From assembly GCA_018820855.1 (NCBI GenBank), contig JAHJNL010000055.1, positions 26,774-90,773 of the forward strand: 64,000 nt of DNA, written 5' to 3'. Of this stretch, positions 45,518 to 53,406 are shown one piece after another. Position numbers and translations under genes: made by a program. This stretch comes from Pseudomonadota bacterium (lineage in GTDB: Bacteria; Desulfobacterota; Desulfobulbia; Desulfobulbales; Desulfocapsaceae). Position 1 is the stretch's first letter. Every line of letters starts with the position of its first letter. The notes beneath the pieces are model-generated. The model had not been told where the DNA came from and did not search any database. It saw only the letters and a list, made by a program, of their open reading frames with translations.

Positions 45518-46268
45518 TCAACATTCTTTATTGGTCTCAATAGCAGTCTGTATAATTATCTCTTTTATGGTACAATTTCTTATTTCTTTTCGGTCATGTG
45601 GAAGGATTTGTTTAGGTTTTCTCCCATCTTCCGTGTGGCCTCAGCCTCTTGCTTCAGTAAGCAACTATCTTAAGAAGACCGGGGAGCAGCAAGCATCCCC
45701 CTGCAATAGCGTCGATTTACAAAGAGCACTGAGGATTCCTTGAAGCGGTGGCTTACCGGTTCACTCTTAAAAAGAGTGAAGCCAGTGCTCTGAAAAACTT
45801 CTCAACTGCAATCCATTCATACTGGAAAAATCTAGCATTTGTACAGTCAAATGGAAAACTGAATCAACACCAGACTTGTGACCTGACTTTCAATTACTTT
45901 ATCAGAATAAGATGTTATTACAAAAGATTACATTGGAACCAAGCCCTGCCGGTCTTTAACGGGTAAAAAGGCCGGCAACCAAGTAACGTGAGCGGGATGT
46001 TGAAAACGAGGAAATAAAAAAGGGACGGGTAATTCAACTGCAGCACAAAAAATGGTGCAGCGTTTGGGGAGAGCGAGTTTGACAACCGTTATTAAGAGCA
46101 ATAACTCCTTGTCGTGAAAAGATAAAAGCGCAATAAAGAACGACGACCTGCTCAGAAGACATGTTCATCGCTGAGCTGCAAAAAAACAGGCATAACATAT
46201 CAATTTATTGATACCGCAAAAACAGATGCATCAATTTTCCATTCTCCACGAAGAGATACATTTCACAA
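45518..46268. other. Large intergenic gap with two hairpins
   Basis: No gene is supported over 750 bp. Hairpin 1 is ttcactctt / aagagtgaa (45760-45768 and 45772-45780), a perfect 9-bp stem with a 3-base loop. Hairpin 2 is tgccggtcttt / aaaggccggca (45947-45957 and 45967-45977), 11 bp with one G-T pair. A third weak pair gcac/gtgc lies near 46058. Neither strong hairpin has a U-run. It could hold the terminator for the MoaD gene and the promoter for the zinc-ribbon gene; an unannotated small RNA is possible. Confidence 0.45.
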
Positions 46269-46493
46269 TCACCCTCCACCGATAACCGGAAAAATCGCCA
46301 GGTCATCTCCTTCCTGCAAAAGAGTCTCAAACAGACAATGTCTCGAATTAATCATGATAACCCCAACTTCCTCCAGATCAATACCCAGACCTGTAACAAC
46401 TTCAGAAACCGTCATCGGCTCCGGGTATTCTCTGTTTTCTATCTTAAAACGACCTTCGCGGAAAAAAGCAAAAAGCTTCACGGTTACCTTCAT
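46269..46493 (-). CDS. moaD: MoaD/ThiS family sulfur-carrier protein
   Basis: This 74-residue ubiquitin-fold protein ends in the required Gly-Gly (FPVIGGG), which is adenylated and thiocarboxylated to carry sulfur. VTVKLFAFFREGRF and EVGVIMINSRHCLFETLLQE fit the MoaD/ThiS family. The neighbourhood of MoeA genes and a tungsten oxidoreductase favours MoaD in molybdopterin synthesis, possibly a dedicated paralogue for the tungsten cofactor. The start at ATG 46493 follows caggaaatgcat. It is the last gene of the cluster; gap to moeA is 111 bp. Confidence 0.85.
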   Translation of the reverse strand: MKVTVKLFAFFREGRFKIENREYPEPMTVSEVVTGLGIDLEEVGVIMINSRHCLFETLLQEGDDLAIFPVIGGG

Positions 46494-46604
46494 ATGCATT
46501 TCCTGTAGTTATACATAGCTCTATATAAAAGAGAGAAAAAATCTTTTCCAGCAGCCAGCAATGCGAAACCGAAACCACAGAACATTCCCAACTCACTGTG
46601 GTTA

Positions 46605-48536
46605 TTACGCTTGTTCATACATTATCTTTCCGCAATCACGGAGATCATATCCACCAAGTGTGAGAACTTTTTTATGGAAATTCTGATCATTTGCCATAAG
46701 ATCCAGAACAGCGCTCACCTTTTTATCTGCTCGGAACTTATGGGGAAGAATGAGGTCATACCGTTCTTCCGTCAGCGGCACAAAATCAAGATCAAGCGCT
46801 ACCGCAGCCGCCCGAATTCCCATGCCCGTATTCACGCTGCCGCAGGCAATGGCCGCCGCAACACTCATATGGGTGTATTCTTCGTGGTCATAGCCTTGAA
46901 TGGTATCTGGATCAATAGACAGGTCACGCAGTATCTTATCTGTGAGCAGACGGGTACCGGCACCGTTTTGGCGGTTAATAAAAGAAAGATTACGTTCTGT
47001 TATATCGACGAATCCCTGAATGGCCAACGGATTACCCTTCTGGACGAGCAATCCCTGCTCACGGTAACAGAGATTGATGAGTTGCAGAGGAGTATCTGCC
47101 AGGAAACGTCTGATGTAGGAAATATTGTACTCCCCACTTTCTTCGTCAAGCAGATGGGTCCCGGCAAGATGAGCCTCTCCCCTGCGTATTGCCATTATGC
47201 CAGCCATGGAACCGACATGGGCTGAAGAAATCCTGACAGCAGGACGTTGTATGTGCATCTGATTGGCCATGATATCAAGGATGTTGTCATGACTACCGAT
47301 AAATACAAGCGTTGCCTCTATCTCCCGGCGCGGGCGGAGCAGCTCAATTCTAACGTTTTCACCGGGCCCAACACCTTCGCTTCCGGCCGGAATGGTTAAT
47401 AATCCATCTGCCCGAACCAGAGACATCACGGCTCCTGCCCCTTTTCCTGCCGGGGTAACCATGAGGGTATTATCAACCTGACCGATGGTAACCCTTACAT
47501 ATTCATCAACTCCTTTGGACGAAGCCCACGGACAAGACATCACGGCATCGACCATATGGGCTTTCGGAGTTTCCCGGTTCGTGAAGGCGTATACCATCTC
47601 ACGGACAAAGAGACGCATGGTAAGGATTGCCGACACCGGATAACCGGGCAATCCAATAACAGGCGTATTATCTACTATGGCTAGAATAACAGGTTTCCCT
47701 GGCTTTATAGCCACACCATGGACAATAACTTCACCCAATTCCTCCAACACATTCGCGGTATAATCCCTGGTACCTGCGGAAGCTCCGGCATTGATCACAA
47801 CTATGTCGTTTTCCTGCACCGCTTTTTTAACTGCTTTCCGGAGATACTTTGGATCATCAATTAAGGGGGCAGAGCCACTGGCTTCAGCCCCCCAATCATT
47901 AAGATATCCGGCAAGTATCCTGGAATTAAATTCGATGATCTGACCTGGCGTTACCGTCTGGCCGGGTTGGATAAGTTCACTGCCGGTGGGAATAATCTGT
48001 ACCTTGGGCGGACGCCGCACATTGACAGTTGTCACCCCTGTTGCCAGCATTGCCCCCTGATCAATGGGACGAACCTTGTGGCCTGCAGGAAGGATGAGCT
48101 CGGTGGCGACGATATCTTCCCCAATGGTCCGTATATGCTGCCAGGGAGTTGCCGGCATGGCAAGTTCCACCAGCTCAGCACTGACATAGTGAACATCTTC
48201 AACCATGACAACAGCATTAAAGCCTTCAGGTATCACATTACCGGTGTTTACCGGTATAAATCTATCTTTCCCAAGATACACCGGCGAGGCCTCGCTGGCC
48301 TGGGCCAGATCCGCAGAATGGACAGCAATACCATCCATGGCAGCGGCATTATATGAAGGTGAAAACTGATTGGCAAAGACCGGATCGGCTAGACGGTAAC
48401 CAAGGGATTTATCAACAGGAAAAAAATGTATGGTCATCCGCCTACTGCCGAACTCGATACGCTCGAGGGCCTGGCGCCAGAGTTCTTTGGCCTCGGCAAG
48501 AGGATGATTTTTGACAAAAATATTTCGTTTTTTCAT
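46605..48536 (-). CDS. moeA: MoeA with C-terminal PBP-like (LysR substrate-binding-like) domain
   Basis: This protein has 643 residues from MKKRNIFVKNHP. The MoeA part (about 1-400) has SPSYNAAAMDGIAVHSADLA, NTGNVIPEGFNAVVMVEDV, VQIIPTGSELIQPGQTVTPG, and the catalytic-loop region NAGASAGTRDYTANVLEELG. It inserts molybdate or tungstate into adenylylated molybdopterin. The C-terminal part (about 415-643) is a periplasmic-binding-protein-like domain (LAGTHLLDEESGEYN, GLLVQKGNPLAIQGFVDITE and GAGTRLLTDK), resembling the ligand domain of the TunR-like protein in this window; it may sense or hand over oxyanion. The reading frame is open upstream to 48659 and merges with a remnant of another moeA. 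No ribosome site is visible at 48536, so an upstream start (GTG 48659) is possible. Confidence 0.88.
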   Translation of the reverse strand: MKKRNIFVKNHPLAEAKELWRQALERIEFGSRRMTIHFFPVDKSLGYRLADPVFANQFSPSYNAAAMDGIAVHSADLAQASEASPVYLGKDRFIPVNTGNVIPEGFNAVVMVEDVHYVSAELVELAMPATPWQHIRTIGEDIVATELILPAGHKVRPIDQGAMLATGVTTVNVRRPPKVQIIPTGSELIQPGQTVTPGQIIEFNSRILAGYLNDWGAEASGSAPLIDDPKYLRKAVKKAVQENDIVVINAGASAGTRDYTANVLEELGEVIVHGVAIKPGKPVILAIVDNTPVIGLPGYPVSAILTMRLFVREMVYAFTNRETPKAHMVDAVMSCPWASSKGVDEYVRVTIGQVDNTLMVTPAGKGAGAVMSLVRADGLLTIPAGSEGVGPGENVRIELLRPRREIEATLVFIGSHDNILDIMANQMHIQRPAVRISSAHVGSMAGIMAIRRGEAHLAGTHLLDEESGEYNISYIRRFLADTPLQLINLCYREQGLLVQKGNPLAIQGFVDITERNLSFINRQNGAGTRLLTDKILRDLSIDPDTIQGYDHEEYTHMSVAAAIACGSVNTGMGIRAAAVALDLDFVPLTEERYDLILPHKFRADKKVSAVLDLMANDQNFHKKVLTLGGYDLRDCGKIMYEQA

Positions 48537-48770
48537 TGTAACAGACACTTTTACCGCTAAGCCATCCATGGTTGATCGAGTCCGGGAAGGAAGATATTCT
48601 GGCGAAAGAATGTCTTTGGCAGTAATCCGATCAAGTGCCGCATCCAGGCCAATACGCACAGATGGCTAATGGAAATTTTGCAAGCTGTCGGTCCAAAGAG
48701 TAAGGGCCTTATCTGCAGGGGTCAGACTCTTCCTGCCTAGTATATTTTTAGTGTTGTCAGATGCTGTCAT
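48537..48770 (-). pseudogene. Truncated moeA start with in-frame TAG
   Basis: From ATG 48770, 78 codons read as the N-terminus of a normal MoeA: a helix (KSLTPADKALTLWTDSLQNF), then IGLDAALDRITAKDILSPEY and PSRTRSTMDGLAVKV, the usual DRSTMDGYAVRA region. Codon 35 is TAG (plus strand cta, 48666-48668). After STMDGLAVKVSVT the frame runs straight into the start of the intact moeA, so the rest of the first gene is missing. The start overlaps the upstream gene's end by 14 bp, showing it once was a coupled operon gene. A deletion plus nonsense mutation is the simplest reading. Confidence 0.75.
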
Positions 48771-49374
48771 CGCCTTCCTGAATCCTTAAAAAAACAGTCT
48801 CCGACCCGTGCAACAGACTATCCACCTCACCATAGCTAATGGGCTTATCATCACACCGCATTGATAAAGAATGAGAAAACATCTGCGGTCGGTAGTTAAT
48901 GAATCTCAACAAGCTTTCACTTCCGATAACACAGCCGTTTTTGAGGATATCTCCTCCCTTTTCACTGGCAATAACATTGAATAATTTCAGCCTTACCATA
49001 ACTTTTTTTGCCCTCTGCAATCCGTCTGGCAAAGAGTTAGAACCTGAGGTTCTCAAGGCTGCATGAAAACTGTTTTTTCGGAAAATTGCACCGGCAAGTC
49101 CGGGCATGGCGCCGGAAACAGCTATAACAGGAGAAGGTCCGTATATACCTGTTCCAAGATCATCAACAGGTAAGCCGTTTAGAAAAATCGTTTCTATGCG
49201 CTCAAGTATATATTGGCTGCTGAAACCTGGCAGAGAGGCAAAAAGCTCTCCGAGAGTGGTTGCGGATTGGCATTCTATAAAGATGCCGGCCTGCAAAAGA
49301 GTGTTATATTGGGAGGCTGTACCAACCGGTACGAGAAGCTGCAACCAGGGTATATGATCCGTGTTGTTCAACAT
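48757..49374 (-). CDS. Conserved hypothetical protein of the molybdopterin/tungsten cluster
   Basis: This protein has 205 residues with no signal peptide or membrane segment. Distinctive stretches are ERIETIFLNGLPVDDLGTGI, SPVIAVSGAMPGLAGAIFRK and FHAALRTSGSN. I recall similar small proteins beside Moco genes in deltaproteobacteria, but no function is known to me. The start ATG at 49374 has only a weak ribosome site. It overlaps the moeA remnant by 14 bp, so it belonged to the same operon. The repeat element at 49411-49500 lies 37 bp upstream of its start. Confidence 0.7.
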   Translation of the reverse strand: MLNNTDHIPWLQLLVPVGTASQYNTLLQAGIFIECQSATTLGELFASLPGFSSQYILERIETIFLNGLPVDDLGTGIYGPSPVIAVSGAMPGLAGAIFRKNSFHAALRTSGSNSLPDGLQRAKKVMVRLKLFNVIASEKGGDILKNGCVIGSESLLRFINYRPQMFSHSLSMRCDDKPISYGEVDSLLHGSETVFLRIQEGDDSI

Positions 49375-49410
49375 AACGACAGTATGGAACAGGGTATGAA
49401 GTCATAAAAA

Positions 49411-49500
49411 TTAAGGATACCTTGAATAATTAGAATTTTCGCCCAAGATCGAGGAAGAAAAAAAATTGAGTGAAAAGACAACTATTCAAGGCGGCCTTAA
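49411..49500. repeat. Inverted-terminus element copy B
   Basis: The left end ttaaggataccttgaataat and the reverse complement of the right end ttaaggccgccttgaatagt agree at 16 of 20 positions, and both continue to TTTTCG or TTTTCA and CAA. The left 40 bp (through gaattttcgcccaagatc and gagg) match the minus-strand end of element A at 5942-6088 at roughly 34 of 40 positions. The element is 90 bp, shorter inside than copy A. It lies between the aor terminator-like hairpin and the start of the MoeA cluster. Confidence 0.7.
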
Positions 49501-49518
49501 AAGTGTACGTCTGCTCTC

Positions 49519-49555
49519 TGCCTATTTATGGAGGAGGAAAGAAGAGAAATAGGCA
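49519..49555 (-). terminator. Hairpin downstream of aor
   Basis: tgcctattt (49519-49527) and aaataggca (49547-49555) form a perfect 9-bp stem 33 bp after the aor stop. There is no U-run on the aor strand, so termination is only likely. Confidence 0.45.
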
Positions 49556-49587
49556 AAAAACAGAACGCACAACCGTGGTGATACCTT

Positions 49588-51315
49588 TTAGAAGGCCCAG
49601 AAGGTATCGATCTCTGCTCCGGTGAAATCCCAGACTACATTATGGGGTGCAACAGGCTCCAGACTGAAGAATTCAGGCAACCTGTCATCCTCATTGGTAA
49701 AACCGGCAGCCAGATTAAAGGCGTGCTCTGTTTTCAGGATGGATTTACCAAGATTTGTAACATCATCACCGGTCAAAGCAATGCCGAAACGGGCATTTAT
49801 AAGATCAATGAGAGCCGGCAGACAGGTTGCATCGTCAAGGGCTGCAAAGGCGATAAAGAGACACATACCTGTTGAATCGATGGCAGCCGTGGCAATCTGC
49901 AGATTACGGGAAAGCTCCACCTGACCTTCTTTAGAAAGAGGATCAAGGGTTCCGCCGACACCAAGAACATTGGTGGCAATGGTATAGCCCATTGTATGAT
50001 CAGCGCCCTGGGTAGAAGTTGCATAGGTGATGCCGATTCCCTTGATGGCACGTGGGTCATAGGCAGGAATGGCCTGGTTTTTAACCACCGGAACACGGGT
50101 CACGCCGTAGGCACGGCCAACATCACCGGCACCGCCGCCGATAATACGACCAAGACCGGTTCCTTTGCCAACTTCATCTGTCAACAAACGCAACAGACCT
50201 TCACCGTCACCAAACTGAATAACGCCTGCTTCCATGGCAACTCCGATGGCAACGGCAGTTTCGATGGAATCTATGCCGAGATCATCAAGGAGGTGATCCG
50301 CTTCGGCAATGTGGTCCAGATTATCAATGGCACAGTCTGCGCCAAGGGCCCAGATTGACTCATACTCAAAACCTGATGTCTTATATTCATTCTTTGCATC
50401 ATTATAGATCTGGGAACATTGAATGACACATCCTTTATGACAGTTATGTTTGACCTTACCCTCACGCTCCTGAATCAGATCGTGCATGGTTTCCCCGGAA
50501 ATCTGCTCATGGCCTTCAAATTGACCCTGAGTGAAATTCCTGGTCGGCAGTCCGCCAGATTCATTGATGATATTGACAAGAACGTTGGTGCCGTAGGTTC
50601 CGAGGGCCTGGCTGACAGGGTGATCGACAAGGGCTTTGGCAAAGGCCTTGTTCGCTGCTCTGAATTTGTCCATATCGGCGATTTCTACTTTGCCGTCTTT
50701 GGGGTCTATACTGATAAACTTCACCCCTTTTGATCCCATTACAGCGCCAAGACCACCGCGTCCGCAGGAACGCAGATGACCATCAGGATCTTTAACAGAA
50801 AGATTGGCTGCTCTCATTTTCATTTCACCGGCAGGTCCTATGGTGATAATTCCCTGAGATGCGCCAAGACGTTCGCTGAGGATTTCAATGGCGTCGAAAT
50901 TACCCTTGCCGATGACTTCCTTTTCCTCATTGATGGTTACACCATCGGGCGTAACAGCCAGATTGTACCAGGTACCACTTTTAGGCTGTCCTTCGATGAT
51001 GAGAGCTTTACAACCACATTTTGCCAGCAACTGTGCAGAAGTGCCGCCGGAATTTGACTCTTTAATGGTTCCGGTCAACGGACTTTTGGCCCCGCAGGAA
51101 AGGCGCCCTGAGTTTGCAGCAGGAGTACCGGAAAGCAGTCCAGGTGCGACAACAAGCTTGTTATTGGGTCCAAGAGGATGACAGGTGGGAGGGACTTCAG
51201 CAGCTACAATTGTTGAGGTAAGTCCGCGTCCACCATGACCAGCCCATTCAGCCGGTACTGTTTCGATGGTTGTTGAGAGATCAGTCATATTGACTCGAAA
51301 AATCTTATCAGCCAT
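49588..51315 (-). CDS. aor: Aldehyde:ferredoxin oxidoreductase (tungsten enzyme)
   Basis: This protein has 575 residues, within the AOR family's 570-640. Seen are the pterin-binding N-terminal region (AEWAGHGGRGLTSTIV, then GPAGEMKMRAANLSV and SCGRGGLGAVMGSKG) and the 4Fe-4S Cys motif CHKGCVIQCSQIYN, with a further Cys in DSTGMCLFIAF. DLGIDSIETAVAIGVAMEAG is the usual family stretch. AOR oxidises aldehydes to acids, or reduces acids, with ferredoxin and a tungsto-bispterin. The ribosome site is ggagcaacatt. It follows flxA by 191 bp in the same direction, so it may be in the adh-hdr-flx transcript or have its own promoter. A tungstate importer and pterin genes flank the cluster. Confidence 0.93.
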   Translation of the reverse strand: MADKIFRVNMTDLSTTIETVPAEWAGHGGRGLTSTIVAAEVPPTCHPLGPNNKLVVAPGLLSGTPAANSGRLSCGAKSPLTGTIKESNSGGTSAQLLAKCGCKALIIEGQPKSGTWYNLAVTPDGVTINEEKEVIGKGNFDAIEILSERLGASQGIITIGPAGEMKMRAANLSVKDPDGHLRSCGRGGLGAVMGSKGVKFISIDPKDGKVEIADMDKFRAANKAFAKALVDHPVSQALGTYGTNVLVNIINESGGLPTRNFTQGQFEGHEQISGETMHDLIQEREGKVKHNCHKGCVIQCSQIYNDAKNEYKTSGFEYESIWALGADCAIDNLDHIAEADHLLDDLGIDSIETAVAIGVAMEAGVIQFGDGEGLLRLLTDEVGKGTGLGRIIGGGAGDVGRAYGVTRVPVVKNQAIPAYDPRAIKGIGITYATSTQGADHTMGYTIATNVLGVGGTLDPLSKEGQVELSRNLQIATAAIDSTGMCLFIAFAALDDATCLPALIDLINARFGIALTGDDVTNLGKSILKTEHAFNLAAGFTNEDDRLPEFFSLEPVAPHNVVWDFTGAEIDTFWAF

Positions 51316-51506
51316 AATGTTGCTCCTTTAGGATTGAAAATTTGAGGGTGTGCAGGAATCTCCACAGAGACATATCTTCAACAACCCGCTAGGCCTTATG
51401 GCCTTATTTCTATCACTTTTTTTATATACAATTCGTTTACAGAGTTCGTAACGATTCAAATGCATACCACTTCGAAGTAATAAGCATATTTCACATCAAT
51501 TAGACA

Positions 51507-52340
51507 CTACAACTCGTTGGGTAGTTCCTTCAGCTGGGCTCCGGTATAAACCGGTCCGTCCTTGCACACATAACTTGAGCCAATGTTGCAACGCCCACAG
51601 ATGCCGACTCCGCATTTCATCCGTTTTTCCAGGGTGGTCACTATCTGCTCATCCTTAAATCCCAGTTTCTCCAGGGCCTGCAAAGTGAATTTAATCATAA
51701 TCGGCGGACCGCAGGTAATCGCTACGCTGTTTTCAGAACTCGGAGCAATATCGAGAAGAACGTTGGGGATAAGTCCCACCTCATGTTCCCACCCTTCATA
51801 TTCGGCATCAATGGTCAGATGGGTATCAAGATCATCACGATCCAGCCAATCCTGTAACTCATAATTAAATGCCATATCAAGGGGAGACCTGGCGCCGTAC
51901 AAAAGGGTTATCTTACCGTAATCACTTCTGTTGTCGAGCATAAACAAAAGGAGTGTGCGCAGAGGTGCCATGCCGATGCCACCGCCCACGAAAACGATAT
52001 CTTTCCCTTTCATATCCTCATAGGGGAAATGATTGCCAAGCGGTGCACGCACACCTATCTGATCCCCAGCCTTCAGAGAATGCAGTTTAGTTGTCACCTC
52101 ACCGGATCGCATGACACTGAATTGAAGATAATCCATGCGTGTTGGAGGAGAATTAATAACAAAGGTTGCTTCACCGATACCGAAGGCAGAAAGCTGACCG
52201 ACATTACCAGGCTCAAAGCTGAAATTCTTCATTGCTTCCTGGTTGTTCAACGTCACCCTGAACGTTATGATATTATGCGTTTCTTCAATGACTTCTTGGA
52301 TTGTAGCCATCTCAGGAAGATAGAGATTTTTTATGTTCAT
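51507..52340 (-). CDS. flxA: FlxA, FAD/NAD-binding subunit of FlxABCD-HdrABC
   Basis: This 277-residue protein is of the ferredoxin-NAD reductase fold. The FAD-binding beta-barrel comes first (NVGQLSAFGIGEATFVINSP), then the NAD-binding domain with VFVGGGIGMAPLRTLLLFML, and a C-terminal Cys cluster KCGVGICGRCNIGSSYVCKD for a 2Fe-2S or 4Fe-4S centre, as in PyrK/AsrB-like proteins. It would oxidise NADH for the bifurcating complex. The start at 52340 follows gaggggtaagcag. It is last in adh-hdrCBA-flxDCBA. Confidence 0.9.
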   Translation of the reverse strand: MNIKNLYLPEMATIQEVIEETHNIITFRVTLNNQEAMKNFSFEPGNVGQLSAFGIGEATFVINSPPTRMDYLQFSVMRSGEVTTKLHSLKAGDQIGVRAPLGNHFPYEDMKGKDIVFVGGGIGMAPLRTLLLFMLDNRSDYGKITLLYGARSPLDMAFNYELQDWLDRDDLDTHLTIDAEYEGWEHEVGLIPNVLLDIAPSSENSVAITCGPPIMIKFTLQALEKLGFKDEQIVTTLEKRMKCGVGICGRCNIGSSYVCKDGPVYTGAQLKELPNEL

Positions 52341-52344
52341 CTGC

Positions 52345-53406
52345 TTACCCCTCTGTAACTGTCGGCTCAAATGCAATGGCCTTCAGTACTATTTCACGAA
52401 TATCCACTCCTGCCGGACAGCTCTTGATGCATCTGCCGCAGCCGCAGCAGGAGATAACTCCGTCATGAAGGTCAGGATAATAACTGAATTTGTGTCCCAC
52501 CCTGTTTTTCAACCTATGAGCTTTAGTTGGACGAGGGTTATGACCACTGGCTTCCATGGTAAAAAGAGCTGACATGCAGTTGTCCCATGACCTGATCCTG
52601 GACCCTTTCATCCCTTGGGTTTCATCCGTGATATTGAAACAGTAACATGTGGGACATAGATAGGTGCAGGCACCACAACTGAGACATTTGGCCGACACTT
52701 CTTCCCAGAACTCAATGTTATCGAAAACTTCCAGGAGTTTCTTTGGGGCCTGTGCCAGGTCCGGTGCCTGATCCAAGCTGTCGGCCACCTCTTTAATTAC
52801 CTTTTCTGCTTCGTCTCTTTTACTCTCTCCTTCCGACAGAAGCTTAGAGGTCAACAGACTTTCGCCCCGGTCGGAAACAGCTTTAAGGAGCAGGCCCCCA
52901 GTCACAGGAACAGCCAGGATGTCTGAACCGGTCGGATCAGATGGACTGCTGTTCACCCAGTGGCAGAAGCAGGTATTTTCGGTTGAGTCACAGGCCAGGG
53001 TGATAAACGATGTGTTATCCCTGCGGGCCTTATAATAGATATCTGTTGCTTCTTCCGACATGTATACCCGATCAAACATGGTGAATCCGCGGACGTCACA
53101 GGGACGGCCGCCAAAAACTATAGCCGTTCCCTGGGGCAGGACTTCCTTTGCTTCAATCAAGATCCTGCTCAAATCTTCAGGATCTTTGCTGTACATGAAA
53201 TCGACAAGTTTTTCACTCTGGGGAAAAACCGTCTTTTTGGGCGGCGCAGTGGCTGCGTATTTTATAAATATTTCCTGCTCGGGATCAAAGGGGGCAAAAA
53301 TCACTGCGTCGCCTTCGTAACGTGGGGCGAAAACGCGGTTTTCCTGTGCCAGTTCCCCAAGCCAGGACTTCAGGTCCGTTGATTTCAGATATTTAACAGG
53401 AGCCAT
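52345..53406 (-). CDS. flxB: FlxB, iron-sulfur subunit of FlxABCD-HdrABC
   Basis: This 353-residue protein resembles the AsrA-type subunit of anaerobic sulfite reductase. Two 4Fe-4S ferredoxin motifs lie near the C-terminus: CLSCGACTYLCPTCYCFNIT and CCGCGRCIKSCPAGVDIRE. The N-terminal 200 residues carry further Cys (CDVRG, CDSTENTCFCHWV). It would pass electrons between FlxA and FlxC. ATG at 53406 overlaps the flxC stop by 1 base (TAATG) and follows gaaggattggta; an upstream TTG is less likely. Confidence 0.88.
   Translation of the reverse strand: MAPVKYLKSTDLKSWLGELAQENRVFAPRYEGDAVIFAPFDPEQEIFIKYAATAPPKKTVFPQSEKLVDFMYSKDPEDLSRILIEAKEVLPQGTAIVFGGRPCDVRGFTMFDRVYMSEEATDIYYKARRDNTSFITLACDSTENTCFCHWVNSSPSDPTGSDILAVPVTGGLLLKAVSDRGESLLTSKLLSEGESKRDEAEKVIKEVADSLDQAPDLAQAPKKLLEVFDNIEFWEEVSAKCLSCGACTYLCPTCYCFNITDETQGMKGSRIRSWDNCMSALFTMEASGHNPRPTKAHRLKNRVGHKFSYYPDLHDGVISCCGCGRCIKSCPAGVDIREIVLKAIAFEPTVTEG

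Noticed and set aside
45729..45743. aggattccttgaa, resembling the element-end AGGATACCTTGAA
   Set aside because: Similarity stops after 13 bp and no inverted partner is found.
48666..48668. TAG in the moeA remnant as a pyrrolysine codon
   Set aside because: The gene around it is truncated, the position is not a known catalytic site, and decay explains both features more simply; kept only as a remote alternative.
49375..49590. Molybdenum/tungsten cofactor riboswitch upstream of the MoeA cluster
   Set aside because: The only structure seen is the repeat element and a simple hairpin; the multi-helix Moco motif could not be drawn.
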